This document shows positions 1-7,304 of a stretch of 20,462 bases of DNA, piece by piece (the first letter of the stretch is position 1; the number at the start of each line of letters is the position of its first letter). The position numbers and the translations under genes were made by a program. A model generated the notes under the pieces. That model was not told where the DNA came from. It searched no databases and saw only the letters and a program-made list of their open reading frames with translations. Origin of the DNA: a virus; IMG/VR virus record IMGVR_UViG_3300008996_000058, positions 1 through 20,462 of that record; one strand, 5' to 3'.

Positions 1-200
1 CCGAGGCCTTGAATCGAAAGTGAACCAGAAACAGCTTGTGCTGCTAGAGTAGATTTAACAATCTCCATGGCTCCTGATACTATTAATGCTGCTATTGTAC
101 TATCGGTCTGATAGAATACAGATTGACCAGCTACGCTAAAGCTACCTGTGATATTTAGCGAACCAGAAGGGTTTAGTTGTGATAGGTGAACTCGTGCCAT
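1..200 (-). CDS. Virion structural protein, N-terminal part (runs off left edge)
   Basis: An open frame begins at an ATG at 200 and stays open for 66 codons to the window edge, so only the N-terminus is present. The visible residues start MARVHLSQLNPSGSLNITGS and are rich in Ser, Gly, Ala, Ile and Val with alternating small and hydrophobic residues, suggesting a beta-rich fold such as a fibre or tail-surface protein. The start follows the stop of the upstream structural gene after one base, so it is probably translated in the same unit as the neck genes. I recognise the style as that of T4-like virion proteins from environmental phages but cannot name a family. There is no Shine-Dalgarno sequence. 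The structural role is inferred mainly from the neighbours. Confidence 0.7.
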   Translation of the reverse strand, partial: MARVHLSQLNPSGSLNITGSFSVAGQSVFYQTDSTIAALIVSGAMEIVKSTLAAQAVSGSLSIQGL

Positions 201-201
201 A

Positions 202-1437
202 TTATGTAAACTTACCTGCTAATATAACTTCAAAGTCCGGTAGCATTTCGTACTGAATTGCGTTGGTATCAAAGAATACTTCAATATTAGCTCCTACTTG
301 GGATGTTGTTCTCTGAGTAGATGGGATTAAGATACCGTTAACGTATACCTGGAAGCTTGATTCATCGATAGTAAAGCCTGAAGGTGCTGTGGCAATAGTA
401 CGGTTGTTAAACGTAGCTTTATTACTGATGACTGTATCCGCTATAGCTGTTGTGTTCAAGCTAATAAATGTAATCTCTGCTCCTGTCATACCTCCTGTTC
501 CTGGTGGTGGTTGGAATGCACCAATCTGACTGTCAAAGAATCTAGCCGGAGCTGCTTCTTGAGGTGTTCTAGATGCTGCTGTTAACGTTTCTAAATCTCC
601 TACAGTCTCGAATCCAAAGTTAACCTGAGCCTTAGAGTAGAATTTCTTAAGGTTAGCTTTATCGCGGTTGTAAGTATCTGTGATAATATACCCGTGGAGC
701 ACTAAGCTAAATGTAGCCTTTACTGCTCTATCACTTCCTTGAGCCATCTCAATGGTAGGAGTATAGGAATCAATTCTAGCTCTAAAGCGGTAGCGTTCTT
801 TATCCCCCCAGTATGAATCAGAAGCAAAGTTTAATGCTTCAATTAGCTTGTCACATTGCTCTACATAATCGGTATAGATAATACATTGGTAGGTTACTGT
901 AACGTAATCTGGTATTACAACTCCGTAGAGTTCTTTGGATGGTTGACGATTAGAAATTAAGGAAAATCTATCGTAGATGTTTCTCTTGGAATACTTCTTT
1001 TCGTAAATAACAAAGTTACTAACTTCGTTACCGTCTAGCTTATTACCTAATGATCTATTCTTCTCAATGTTACTTTTACGGAACATGATTAACGGCACTT
1101 GAAGCTTACCGTCTTTGTCTCTATAGAAGCCGTCCTTTTGTACAGCTGCCCATCTTTCTGGTGATCCGTAGAGAATTGGTACGTCAAGCTTACTGCCATT
1201 CTGTACAACTGATGGTTTAATTATATTCTTAAAGTAGTATACGATTGCTTCATCGATGTCTTTTAAACTTACAACAGGAAGTTTTACCGTATCGTCTTTA
1301 AGTGAAAGCTGATTCTCTCTGTTTAGTTTTGTAGAAGCAGGCACAGTACCTCTGGTAGCATCATAAGCTTGTATTTGCTCACGTGCTAACTCCGATTGAG
1401 TTTTCGGTGTCGGTTTTTTTCTTTTATACTGCGCCAT
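202..1437 (-). CDS. Virion structural protein, probably neck or tail region
   Basis: This 411-residue protein has a basic N-terminus (MAQYKRKKPTPKTQSELARE), a mixed alpha/beta body from about residue 55 to 275, a Pro/Gly-rich linker near 300-318, and a C-terminal beta-rich domain of about 90 residues containing FQVYVNGILIPST. The segment around residues 88-120 (PILYGSPERWAAVQKDGFYR) resembles a conserved block that I associate with structural proteins of T4-like environmental phages; it is not a T4 protein I can name. It overlaps the upstream gp14-like gene in a TAATG stop/start junction, implying translational coupling, and leads into another structural gene one base later. A sheath, tube or connector role is possible. 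The virion assignment is fairly secure from context, the precise function is not. Confidence 0.75.
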   Translation of the reverse strand: MAQYKRKKPTPKTQSELAREQIQAYDATRGTVPASTKLNRENQLSLKDDTVKLPVVSLKDIDEAIVYYFKNIIKPSVVQNGSKLDVPILYGSPERWAAVQKDGFYRDKDGKLQVPLIMFRKSNIEKNRSLGNKLDGNEVSNFVIYEKKYSKRNIYDRFSLISNRQPSKELYGVVIPDYVTVTYQCIIYTDYVEQCDKLIEALNFASDSYWGDKERYRFRARIDSYTPTIEMAQGSDRAVKATFSLVLHGYIITDTYNRDKANLKKFYSKAQVNFGFETVGDLETLTAASRTPQEAAPARFFDSQIGAFQPPPGTGGMTGAEITFISLNTTAIADTVISNKATFNNRTIATAPSGFTIDESSFQVYVNGILIPSTQRTTSQVGANIEVFFDTNAIQYEMLPDFEVILAGKFT

Positions 1438-1925
1438 TACGGTCTAACTTGTGTAATGTTTAGTTTGTCTGTTCTCGTTAAGTGAGCATCACAGACAATT
1501 GAAATACTAGCTCCGTGTTCACCTGTTCTTCCGTAGTTGTAATTATTATCTTTACCGAAGAAGAATTGATTCTCTCTTACTATGTCTACTTCGTAGTAGT
1601 TTTCATTTAGCATGATAATGTCTCCTACTTCAGGTACTAAGTTCTGATCAACTAAATCATCTCTTAAAAATGCAAATGATAAAGTACGAGTAAGATCAGG
1701 TCCAAAATCATCTACAGTATATACTTGATCTCCTCTAGTAATCAAACACTGCATTAATACAGGGCTGTAGTACATCTTTTCGCTAGACTCTCCGTAGATG
1801 TTAGCTTGAGTCTCGTTAAGTGAGATTTTATAATAGCCAATCTCCTGCTCGATAATATCTCTGAGCAGAGCACGGTTCATCTTTTTAATTAAACCGAAAT
1901 CTCTTTGACTACCGAATATACTCAT
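1437..1925 (-). CDS. gp14-like: gp14-like neck protein (short form)
   Basis: This 162-residue protein has an N-terminal helical region (about 1-30) followed by a beta-rich body. The segment FLRDDLVDQNLVPEVGDIIM and the following YYEVDIVRENQFFFGKDNNY match, in order and spacing, the part of T4 gp14-family neck proteins where a 'P-x-x-GD-(L/I)-I' turn is followed by 'F/Y-E-(I/V)' and an aromatic stretch. T4 gp14 is about 256 residues, so this is a reduced version. It lies two genes after the gp13-like protein, as expected for the neck pair that joins the DNA-filled head to the tail. It starts in an ATGA overlap with the gene before it and ends in a TAATG overlap with the gene after it. GAGGAGG lies seven bases before the ATG, but it is also coding sequence for Glu-Glu in the upstream gene. 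The assignment is by motif recall. Confidence 0.6.
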   Translation of the reverse strand: MSIFGSQRDFGLIKKMNRALLRDIIEQEIGYYKISLNETQANIYGESSEKMYYSPVLMQCLITRGDQVYTVDDFGPDLTRTLSFAFLRDDLVDQNLVPEVGDIIMLNENYYEVDIVRENQFFFGKDNNYNYGRTGEHGASISIVCDAHLTRTDKLNITQVRP

Positions 1926-2239
1926 AAGTTAACCTCCTCTACGTGGCGTTCTGAAATTTGACATTTCTTTACTTCTGAAACTCTAGTCATCACATCCTTC
2001 TGTAGTATCTGAAATGCTTCAGTAGGTGGTTTGGTAGTTGCAATTTTTACTTGGAATAAAGCTCTAGGCCTAGGATCTTCTTTATCTGATTTGTTATTTA
2101 CTACAGCTACCTGTGGTAGACCGCGTACAATATTAGCTAGTGTCGATACATCCATATCGGTATCGTCAAATTCAAGGTACATATAAGTTCTAAACATCTT
2201 ATACGTCTCTTCAAGTAGTATGTTACCTAGCTTCATCAT
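1922..2239 (-). CDS. Conserved small protein between the neck genes, ferredoxin-like fold likely
   Basis: This 105-residue protein begins MMKLGNILLEE. From about residue 17 the predicted pattern is strand (RTYMYLEFD), helix (DVSTLANIVRGL), strand (VAVVN), strand (RALFQVKIAT), helix (PTEAFQILQKDVMTRV), strand (VKKCQIS). This beta-alpha-beta-beta-alpha-beta order is that of ferredoxin-like or ACT-like domains, and the 'IVRGLPQVAVVNN' block is the type where such domains place a Leu-Pro-x-Val turn. It sits between the gp13-like and gp14-like genes with ATGA overlaps on both sides, so it is made with the neck proteins and may be a minor structural or assembly factor. The start could be either of two adjacent ATG codons (2239 or 2236). 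The fold is inferred by eye and the function is unknown. Confidence 0.7.
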   Translation of the reverse strand: MMKLGNILLEETYKMFRTYMYLEFDDTDMDVSTLANIVRGLPQVAVVNNKSDKEDPRPRALFQVKIATTKPPTEAFQILQKDVMTRVSEVKKCQISERHVEEVNL

Positions 2240-3378
2240 CCTATAAAGATTGTCATTGGTACTTGAGTAGTGATTCTCTTAAGATTATCTGATTCGTCAG
2301 CCTTTCTTTCTAGTTGAGCCTTCTTAGACGTTTGGTCTAACATCTCTCTTAGCTCAGTAAGTAAGGATATCTTCTCAGATCTTGCATCTGTAAGCAGGTC
2401 TGCTTGGTTTAATCCTGTGTTTGAACCCGGTACAGGTATCTGTTGGTACTTACCTCTAATGTATCCTAGGAGTTCTTTAGTAAGAGCTAACGTATAACGG
2501 TAGATCCACTGTCTTCCTACTGAGTTTACAGTGCTATAAGTAACATTATCATAAGGTACCTCACCTACATTGGTAATTAATCCAGAGGAACTATCCTTAA
2601 CTGCACCTTTTTTGTCGCTTTTCTTGTAGTATTCGAACCACATAGCACCGTCTTGCTTAGGTACAGGGAATAATTTAAGCTGATTATTGACTACTTCAAA
2701 GGAATATGCCGATCTTCTGATCTGATCGTTAAATTCGATGGCTTGAACCTTTAAAATGTCGTAAGAAGCAGGCATTAACAGGAAGTTTACACCTGGACTG
2801 TATGATCCAAAGTCAAAAGCGTCCATTAATGACTGAATACCTGTACCAGTACCTGCATATGGGTCAAAATAACGTAAGATCGCCGGTGGAGACTCGTAAA
2901 ATACCTTTCTAATCTCAATTCCTCCGGTGATTCCTTGTGCAGTAGCCCAGGCATCTAAATCGTAACTCTGAGTGCCGGCAGTTACTGTGATAGATCCTGA
3001 GTATTTAGTAACATTACCTCCTACTTCTGCTTCTGTACCGTAATTTTCAGCAATTTCAATAACTCTCCCTAAAGATCCTTCTATTAACTTACTATTATAC
3101 GATGTAGCTGATGAATCACCCTCCATAGATAGGTAATTCTCTCTAATCTTGTACTGAAATACTTCGTTACCGTAAGTGGTTACTGCTTCTTCAAAGCAAG
3201 CATAGATAGAACCAGATTGTAGTTCTACATCCATCAATGGATACCCCAATCTCTGTGCACAAAACTTAGCTACCTTATCAGCATCAGCTATAAAGTCAGC
3301 ATCTGTGTCATAGAATGCGAATGGAGTCTGTCCGGCTTGAAATTGAGATGAGCCTTCCCAGATTGCGATATCAGCCAT
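2236..3378 (-). CDS. gp13-like: gp13-like neck protein
   Basis: This 380-residue protein contains the hallmarks of the T4 gp13 neck family. An N-terminal region has RLGYPLMDVELQSGSIYACF and then EEAVTTYGNEVFQYKIRENY (about 43-82), where T4 gp13 has its 'LG.P...VEL....-----EEA' block. Next come a beta segment with QSYDLDAWA, IRKVFYESPPAILRYF (about 155-170), and ...ILKVQAIEFNDQIRRSAYSF, ending in a helical C-terminal third. Family role: gp13 and gp14 form the neck that seals the filled head before tail joining. The protein is longer than T4 gp13 (about 309 residues). It heads its own unit: an exact TATTTATA octamer lies 14 bases upstream of the ATG with no Shine-Dalgarno sequence. The stop overlaps the next start as ATGA. 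Its position after phoH and gp23 is unlike T4. Confidence 0.75.
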   Translation of the reverse strand: MADIAIWEGSSQFQAGQTPFAFYDTDADFIADADKVAKFCAQRLGYPLMDVELQSGSIYACFEEAVTTYGNEVFQYKIRENYLSMEGDSSATSYNSKLIEGSLGRVIEIAENYGTEAEVGGNVTKYSGSITVTAGTQSYDLDAWATAQGITGGIEIRKVFYESPPAILRYFDPYAGTGTGIQSLMDAFDFGSYSPGVNFLLMPASYDILKVQAIEFNDQIRRSAYSFEVVNNQLKLFPVPKQDGAMWFEYYKKSDKKGAVKDSSSGLITNVGEVPYDNVTYSTVNSVGRQWIYRYTLALTKELLGYIRGKYQQIPVPGSNTGLNQADLLTDARSEKISLLTELREMLDQTSKKAQLERKADESDNLKRITTQVPMTIFIG

Positions 3379-3392
3379 AGTTCGAGTTTATA

Positions 3393-3400
3393 TATAAATA
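3393..3400 (-). promoter_or_regulatory. Putative late-promoter octamer upstream of the gp13-like gene
   Basis: The coding strand reads ACTATTTATA ending 14 bases before the ATG at 3378. It is one of seven exact TATTTATA copies in this window, each in an intergenic space at the head of a gene cluster. It is the reverse complement of the T4 late promoter element TATAAATA. Promoter function is inferred from placement. Confidence 0.6.
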
Positions 3401-3412
3401 GTAACTCTGCTT

Positions 3413-4099
3413 TTAATCCCTGAATGTTTGGTATACATTAAGTATAGGTTCGACGATAGGGTGTCTATGATTTTGTAATAACGTTACAACCCTAAAGCCT
3501 TTAACGTTCTCCTCTAAGCGATTTAAGAATGAAAAACCAGTCTGTCTTTTATCTCGTAAATCAATCTGAGCTATGTCTCCACAGATAGCCATCCAGCTAT
3601 TCATACCCAGTCTACCTAAGACCATTTCCATCTGGGTATGAGTAACGTTTTGTGCTTCATCAACAATAACAAATGTGTTAACGAAAGTACGTCCTCTCAT
3701 AAAAGCGAATGGAAGGATTTCAATATTACCTTCTTCTACTTCCCTGTCGATTTTTTCTTTTGAATATAAGAGGTATAGGTTGTGATAAATCGGCGCAAGC
3801 CAGGGGTCCATTTTTTCGCGGATGTCTCCTGGGAGGAAGCCAATGTCTTCTTTAGCCACTGTTGGTCGCGTGATGATAATCTTGTTGACCTGTTTCGTGA
3901 ATAAGAGGTCAAGCGCACATTGAACTGCCACCAGAGTCTTACCACTTCCAGCCATACCACGTAGAACGGTGATGGGATTAGTGAGTATAACTTCCTTCGC
4001 AGCTTTCTGTTCATCGTTGAGAGAAATATTAAACTTAATAGGGTTCTTTGGTCGTCTCTTAGCTTTGAAGATCTCGTCTTCGTGGTGATTCGAACTCAT
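3413..4099 (-). CDS. phoH: PhoH-like P-loop ATPase
   Basis: This 228-residue protein is a compact PhoH domain. The Walker A motif GMAGSGKT is at residues 48-55, TRPTVAKEDIGFLPGD at 77-92 is the characteristic PhoH block, and Walker B FVIVDEAQN is at 143-151. It is followed by ICGDIAQIDL and by LLQNHRHPIVEPIL near the C-terminus, which fits the family's helicase-superfamily-1-like motifs. PhoH genes are common in marine phages. Bacterial PhoH belongs to the phosphate regulon and has been linked to RNA metabolism; the phage role is unsettled. Here it stands alone between the capsid terminator and the gp13-like gene, with its own TATTTATA octamer 25 bases upstream, so it is likely expressed late with the virion genes. 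Length is typical of phage PhoH. The start is the first ATG in frame, with no Shine-Dalgarno sequence. Confidence 0.95.
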   Translation of the reverse strand: MSSNHHEDEIFKAKRRPKNPIKFNISLNDEQKAAKEVILTNPITVLRGMAGSGKTLVAVQCALDLLFTKQVNKIIITRPTVAKEDIGFLPGDIREKMDPWLAPIYHNLYLLYSKEKIDREVEEGNIEILPFAFMRGRTFVNTFVIVDEAQNVTHTQMEMVLGRLGMNSWMAICGDIAQIDLRDKRQTGFSFLNRLEENVKGFRVVTLLQNHRHPIVEPILNVYQTFRD

Positions 4100-4124
4100 A
4101 TATTCGTAACGTTGGTTTATATTG

Positions 4125-4132
4125 TATAAATA
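4125..4132 (-). promoter_or_regulatory. Putative late-promoter octamer upstream of phoH
   Basis: The coding strand reads CTATTTATAC, 25 bases before the phoH ATG and just after the capsid-operon terminator. This is where a new promoter would be needed. It is an exact copy of the octamer found at six other unit heads. Confidence 0.6.
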
Positions 4133-4153
4133 GATTTATAACTAATATACGAT

Positions 4154-4179
4154 AAAAAAAGAAGGGGCCCGAAGGCCCC
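4154..4179 (-). terminator. Rho-independent terminator after the major capsid gene
   Basis: On the minus strand a six-base-pair GC-only stem, GGGGCC/GGCCCC (4164-4179), closes a TTCG tetraloop (the very stable cUUCGg type). It is followed by TTC and a seven-T run ending at 4154. It lies 27 bases after the capsid stop codon and before the phoH promoter motif, so it ends the scaffold-capsid transcript. Confidence 0.93.
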
Positions 4180-4205
4180 CTCAAATTTTCCTATGTAAGG
4201 ATGAA

Positions 4206-5813
4206 TTAAACAGTAGCTAGGTCAGAAACCCAGATCTTACCGTAGAATTCAGGACGGATCATCTTCTTAGCGTAACGAGTCATAATACCCTTCGTTGGAG
4301 TGAAGTTCTTAGGATCGTATACTAATGGAGTCATCATTAATGGTACATATGGAGCATAAACAGCACCTGTCTCTAGGAACTGGCTACCTCTGTAACCCAT
4401 AAGGATAACGTTCTCAGTCATGTAAGGGTTCTTATAAACACGGAAGCGTGAGTTAAGTGAACCTACTTTCTGAACACCCATTGCGAAGTCCATCTTGTCA
4501 CCGTTAGTCTCGGCAGCATATCCAGGAATTGACTCAAGGATAGTAGCAACAGAAGGAGAAACTACTAGGAAGTTTGCACCGCCACGTAAAGTCTTCTGGT
4601 GGATCTTGTTAGACACTTTCTGGATCTTAGTACCAAGAGTTTGGAACCACTGACCTTGAGTGTTGTAGAAATCAGCTACAGCAGTAGTCTGCCATGCACC
4701 GTTAGCCCAGATCTTGTTGTTCTCAGCAGACCACTTCTCAGTAGTAACTGCATCTTGGATAAGCATATCAAGGATCTCGAGATCGATTTCCATAGAGATA
4801 TACTCAGAAAGAAGAGAAGTTAACTCAGCCTCAGCGTCGATGCTGTGGTAAGCGTTAAGATCTTGAGCGAATTCTGGAGACCATTGTGCTTTTAACTTAC
4901 GAGTCTTAGCAACGATAGCTTCAGAAGCAAGAGATACGTTGATCTCAGGGATAACTGGAGTTGTATCACCTACACCGTCAGTGAATTCGAAATCACCACG
5001 AGTGTTGTCAGATGGCTGAAGGTGGAATACAGCAGCAGCGTCAGTTAAGTTAGCAGCAGTAACCGCAGAAGCAGCAACTACGAAAGTAACTGTGTTACCA
5101 GATACAGTAGTGAATTCTGGGTTAGTTGTGATGTCGCTAGCGGCACCGTAAGCGGCAGAGCCAGAAGAAAGACGGAAAGCACGAACACCTTTAGTATCAA
5201 TAGCTTGAGCAAAAGTGATTGCGTAAGTCTTATAGTCGCTTGGGTTAACACCATCTTGGTAGCCAACAGAAGCTGAAGTAGCAGTACCAGCTGTGATAGC
5301 TAGAGATGCAGTAGCAACTGGGTTGATTGTGTAACCGAATTGTCCAGCACCGTAAAGACCACCAGCAACTTCTAGATCAACAGTCATTTTGCTGTTAGCA
5401 GTAGAAACGTTACCGTAAAGGTTGTCACCTAGAGTACGACCGTTAACACCGTTACCATACTTGAAGTCAAGATAGAATACTAGGCCAGAAGGAAGGTTCA
5501 TTGGTTGAACAGAAACGAAATCTTTAGCAGAGATCTGAGCGAATACTTTACGCACAAGTGGTAAAGCAACACCAGCCCATTGCTCAGCGTTAGCTGTAGC
5601 AGTACCGATAGCACCGCCACCAGTAGAGTTCATTTCGTTTACAAGCTGCTTAGCTTGGTTTTCGAGGATCATAGCCATGCTATTTTTCTCGATCTCGTTG
5701 TTTAAGCCCTCAAGTAAGCCTGTAGCAGACCACTTATCAGCTAAACGAGTTGCGTCAGCTTGTAAGCTCTTGAAGCCTTGAGCTGACTCGTTTAATAGAG
5801 AATTTAATTCCAT
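4206..5813 (-). CDS. gp23: Major capsid protein, T4 gp23 family
   Basis: This 535-residue protein forms the hexameric lattice of the head. The diagnostic N-terminal block is present: DKWSATGLLEGL near 26-37, then ENQAKQLVNE, and WAGVALPLVRKVFAQISAKD followed by FVSVQPMNLPSGLVFYLDFK at about 79-118. T4 gp23 is matured by removal of about 65 residues by gp21 at (L/I)-x-E. Candidate sites here are LNE at 7-9, LLE at 33-35 and ILE at 49-51, and VNE at 58-60 is a near match. The middle (about 155-290) is a Thr/Ala/Ser-rich stretch at the place where gp23 proteins carry an insertion domain; the C-terminal third has the shell helices and ends ...FYGKIWVSDLATV. T4 gp23 is 521 residues. The gene follows the scaffold by 20 bases with no promoter between them and is followed by a strong terminator. 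Confidence 0.97.
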   Translation of the reverse strand: MELNSLLNESAQGFKSLQADATRLADKWSATGLLEGLNNEIEKNSMAMILENQAKQLVNEMNSTGGGAIGTATANAEQWAGVALPLVRKVFAQISAKDFVSVQPMNLPSGLVFYLDFKYGNGVNGRTLGDNLYGNVSTANSKMTVDLEVAGGLYGAGQFGYTINPVATASLAITAGTATSASVGYQDGVNPSDYKTYAITFAQAIDTKGVRAFRLSSGSAAYGAASDITTNPEFTTVSGNTVTFVVAASAVTAANLTDAAAVFHLQPSDNTRGDFEFTDGVGDTTPVIPEINVSLASEAIVAKTRKLKAQWSPEFAQDLNAYHSIDAEAELTSLLSEYISMEIDLEILDMLIQDAVTTEKWSAENNKIWANGAWQTTAVADFYNTQGQWFQTLGTKIQKVSNKIHQKTLRGGANFLVVSPSVATILESIPGYAAETNGDKMDFAMGVQKVGSLNSRFRVYKNPYMTENVILMGYRGSQFLETGAVYAPYVPLMMTPLVYDPKNFTPTKGIMTRYAKKMIRPEFYGKIWVSDLATV

Positions 5814-5833
5814 GATAAATTTTGGATTTAAAG

Positions 5834-7015
5834 TTATTTAATAATTCCTGCAAGTTTTTGCATGCGTAATACAGCCTGATTAGCTTCAGCAATTACTTCT
5901 GGTTTGTCAGATGTTCCTACAGCAGCTGAAGCAAAGCCCTTGGCTTCCTTAACTACTTCTTTTTTACCAGAAGGAATGTTTTCGCTAACCGTTTCAAAAA
6001 CAAGCTTAACTTCTTTAACTGTCTCAGCTTTGTCGAAAGCAGCAATAACTGTAGCTTTCTGTGATTCAGTAAGGGCGTTAGCCTTGAATACCTTATTAAC
6101 GTAAAGTAACTTAGCATTTAGTAAGTTTACTTCATTAAGATCTTTGCGAAGAGCTTCGATAGTCTCCATAGCTTCAGCGAGTTCTTCACCGATAGAGGAT
6201 GTCTTACCAGAACCAGACTTAGCCATACCGGCTGTAACTGTACCTGGATCTAAGATATCCATTTTCTCAGCAAACTTGAAGAATTCGTCATCGATAAGTG
6301 GTTTACCCTCTTTAGCATTTTGCTGCATCTTAGCAACTAATTGCTTGATCTTATCCATAGGTCCTTCTTCCATAGTCTCTTCTTCTTCTGCGACGTTACC
6401 GTGAGCAGTTTCAGTCTCTGGATCGTTGATAGTCTCTTCAACAGTATCTTCGTCTTTAGCCATTTCAGCGAGTTCAGCCATGAGTTCGTCGAGGTTAATT
6501 TCTTCCTCTCCGGCTTCAGCCTCAGGTTCAGCAGTCATATCCATGCCTACCATATCTTCAGCTTCCTCATCACCTTCTTCACCTTCAGGCGCTTCCATGT
6601 CACCCATTTCCTGAGAAAGGATATCACGGATTAGGTCTTTAAGGTCATCGACAGTCATGTCTTCAACCTCTAGATCTTCTTCAGCTTCGTCCTCTGATTC
6701 TTCAGAGTCACCCTCAGCTTCTTCTTCACCAGCTTCTTCACCTTCTTCTTCCTCTTTTTCTTCAGCTTCTTCAGCCTCCGCTACTTCTTCTTTGTAGTCG
6801 CCTTCTTCCATAGTTTCAGTCTCTTCAACTTCAGCTTCAGCAAGAACCTCTTGGTTCTCTGCTTCTTCTTCCATCTCAGCTAAACGTTGAGCTAAAAGCT
6901 CTTTTAACTGTGGAGTTAACGACTCCTCTAAAGCAAGTTTTGCGTTAGTGATAGCAGCTTCACGAATAGATTTAGCATCAGCAATAGCCTGCTTGAATAA
7001 ATCTTTGTTAGCCAT
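5834..7015 (-). CDS. gp22-like: Prohead core scaffold, gp22-like
   Basis: This 393-residue, extremely acidic protein lies directly upstream of the capsid gene, where T4 has scaffold gene 22. The N-terminal helix (MANKDLFKQAIADAKSIREA to about residue 50) is followed by a Glu-dominated low-complexity zone (about 46-215). A mixed region comes next, then a helical C-terminal domain (about 285-393) containing LLNAKLLYVNKVFKANALTE and ending RMQKLAGIIK. Family role: scaffolds build the core on which the shell assembles and are then digested by gp21. Many L-x-E tripeptides (LAE, LEE, LLE) fit that fate. T4 gp22 is about 269 residues, so this is longer, mostly through the acidic zone. It shares one transcript with the capsid, has a 97-base structured leader, and carries a TATTTATA octamer upstream. 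Identity rests on position, composition and recalled C-terminal similarity. Confidence 0.85.
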   Translation of the reverse strand: MANKDLFKQAIADAKSIREAAITNAKLALEESLTPQLKELLAQRLAEMEEEAENQEVLAEAEVEETETMEEGDYKEEVAEAEEAEEKEEEEGEEAGEEEAEGDSEESEDEAEEDLEVEDMTVDDLKDLIRDILSQEMGDMEAPEGEEGDEEAEDMVGMDMTAEPEAEAGEEEINLDELMAELAEMAKDEDTVEETINDPETETAHGNVAEEEETMEEGPMDKIKQLVAKMQQNAKEGKPLIDDEFFKFAEKMDILDPGTVTAGMAKSGSGKTSSIGEELAEAMETIEALRKDLNEVNLLNAKLLYVNKVFKANALTESQKATVIAAFDKAETVKEVKLVFETVSENIPSGKKEVVKEAKGFASAAVGTSDKPEVIAEANQAVLRMQKLAGIIK

Positions 7016-7035
7016 AATGTTAACTTGTGATTTCT

Positions 7036-7065
7036 ACGTTTAATTGTGACCGAGCGGTCAAACGT
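7036..7065 (-). promoter_or_regulatory. Two-part inverted repeat in the scaffold-gene leader
   Basis: An outer repeat ACGTTT (7036-7041) pairs with AAACGT (7060-7065), and an inner GACCG (7048-7052) pairs with CGGTC (7055-7059) around a two-base loop, leaving a six-base bulge on one side. In the RNA this would be an 11-base-pair bulged hairpin 20 bases before the scaffold ATG. It could tune translation or stability of the scaffold-capsid message, or bind a protein. Confidence 0.5.
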
Positions 7066-7086
7066 AATAAAATTTTTATAATATAG

Positions 7087-7105
7087 ATATCGTATCGGAC
7101 GATAT
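7087..7105 (-). promoter_or_regulatory. Perfect dyad just downstream of the scaffold promoter motif
   Basis: ATATCGT (7087-7093) and ACGATAT (7099-7105) form a perfect seven-base inverted repeat with a five-base spacer. It begins seven bases downstream of the TATTTATA octamer in the direction of transcription. The position suits an operator or a hairpin at the very 5' end of the transcript. None of the other six octamers has such a dyad. Confidence 0.5.
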
Positions 7106-7112
7106 ATTCATA

Positions 7113-7120
7113 TATAAATA
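7113..7120 (-). promoter_or_regulatory. Putative late-promoter octamer for the scaffold-capsid operon
   Basis: The coding strand reads GTATTTATATATG. It lies between the terminator of the preceding unit and the scaffold gene, 97 bases from its ATG, which makes it the longest leader among the seven octamer copies. Confidence 0.6.
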
Positions 7121-7139
7121 CATCCGGAAACTAAAAAAC

Positions 7140-7165
7140 AAAAAAAAAACCCCGCCGGAGCGGGG
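7140..7165 (-). terminator. Rho-independent terminator after the protease cluster
   Basis: On the minus strand CCCCGC and GCGGGG (7150-7165) form a six-base-pair stem around a TCCG loop. The stem is followed immediately by ten T residues (7149-7140) and a second T-rich stretch. It lies 20 bases after the stop of the 38-residue gene and before the scaffold promoter motif. Confidence 0.95.
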
Positions 7166-7185
7166 CGCCTAAGGTAGCAGGCTTC

Positions 7186-7302
7186 TTAAATGCTTTGTTC
7201 CAATTTTTTCATCACTTGATGATTGGCTTGCATTCTCTTGCTTCTCTTCATCTTAGAAGCTCTGCTAAGAGGCTTTTGATTCTCTTTCTGATACTTACCC
7301 AT
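7186..7302 (-). CDS. 38-residue basic peptide, unknown
   Basis: A short frame begins MGKYQKENQKPLSRASKMKR and ends KKLEQSI. About one residue in four is Lys or Arg, with no Cys and no Trp. It begins two bases after the stop of the H1-like gene and is the last gene before a strong terminator, so it fits the unit without gaps. No other frame covers these bases on this strand. The basic composition next to an H1-like gene suggests nucleic-acid contact, but there is no recognisable domain. It could be spurious; tight packing and the terminator placement favour a real gene. Confidence 0.6.
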   Translation of the reverse strand: MGKYQKENQKPLSRASKMKRSKRMQANHQVMKKLEQSI

Positions 7303-7304
7303 GA

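Noticed and set aside
3393-3400. TATAAATA read on the plus strand as ordinary T4 late promoters
   Set aside because: All seven copies would drive antisense transcription into the 3' ends of minus-strand genes, and no plus-strand genes are present. Their placement before minus-strand starts favours function in that direction.
6199-6227. SGSGKTSS in the scaffold protein looks like a P-loop
   Set aside because: It lies in a flexible linker without a preceding hydrophobic strand or a Walker B partner, so it is not a nucleotide-binding site.
6144-6634. Plus-strand open frames opposite the acidic scaffold gene
   Set aside because: They arise because Glu/Asp-rich codons on the minus strand read as Ser/Phe/Leu without stops on the other strand. 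No start context or conserved motif was seen, and the scaffold frame explains the sequence.
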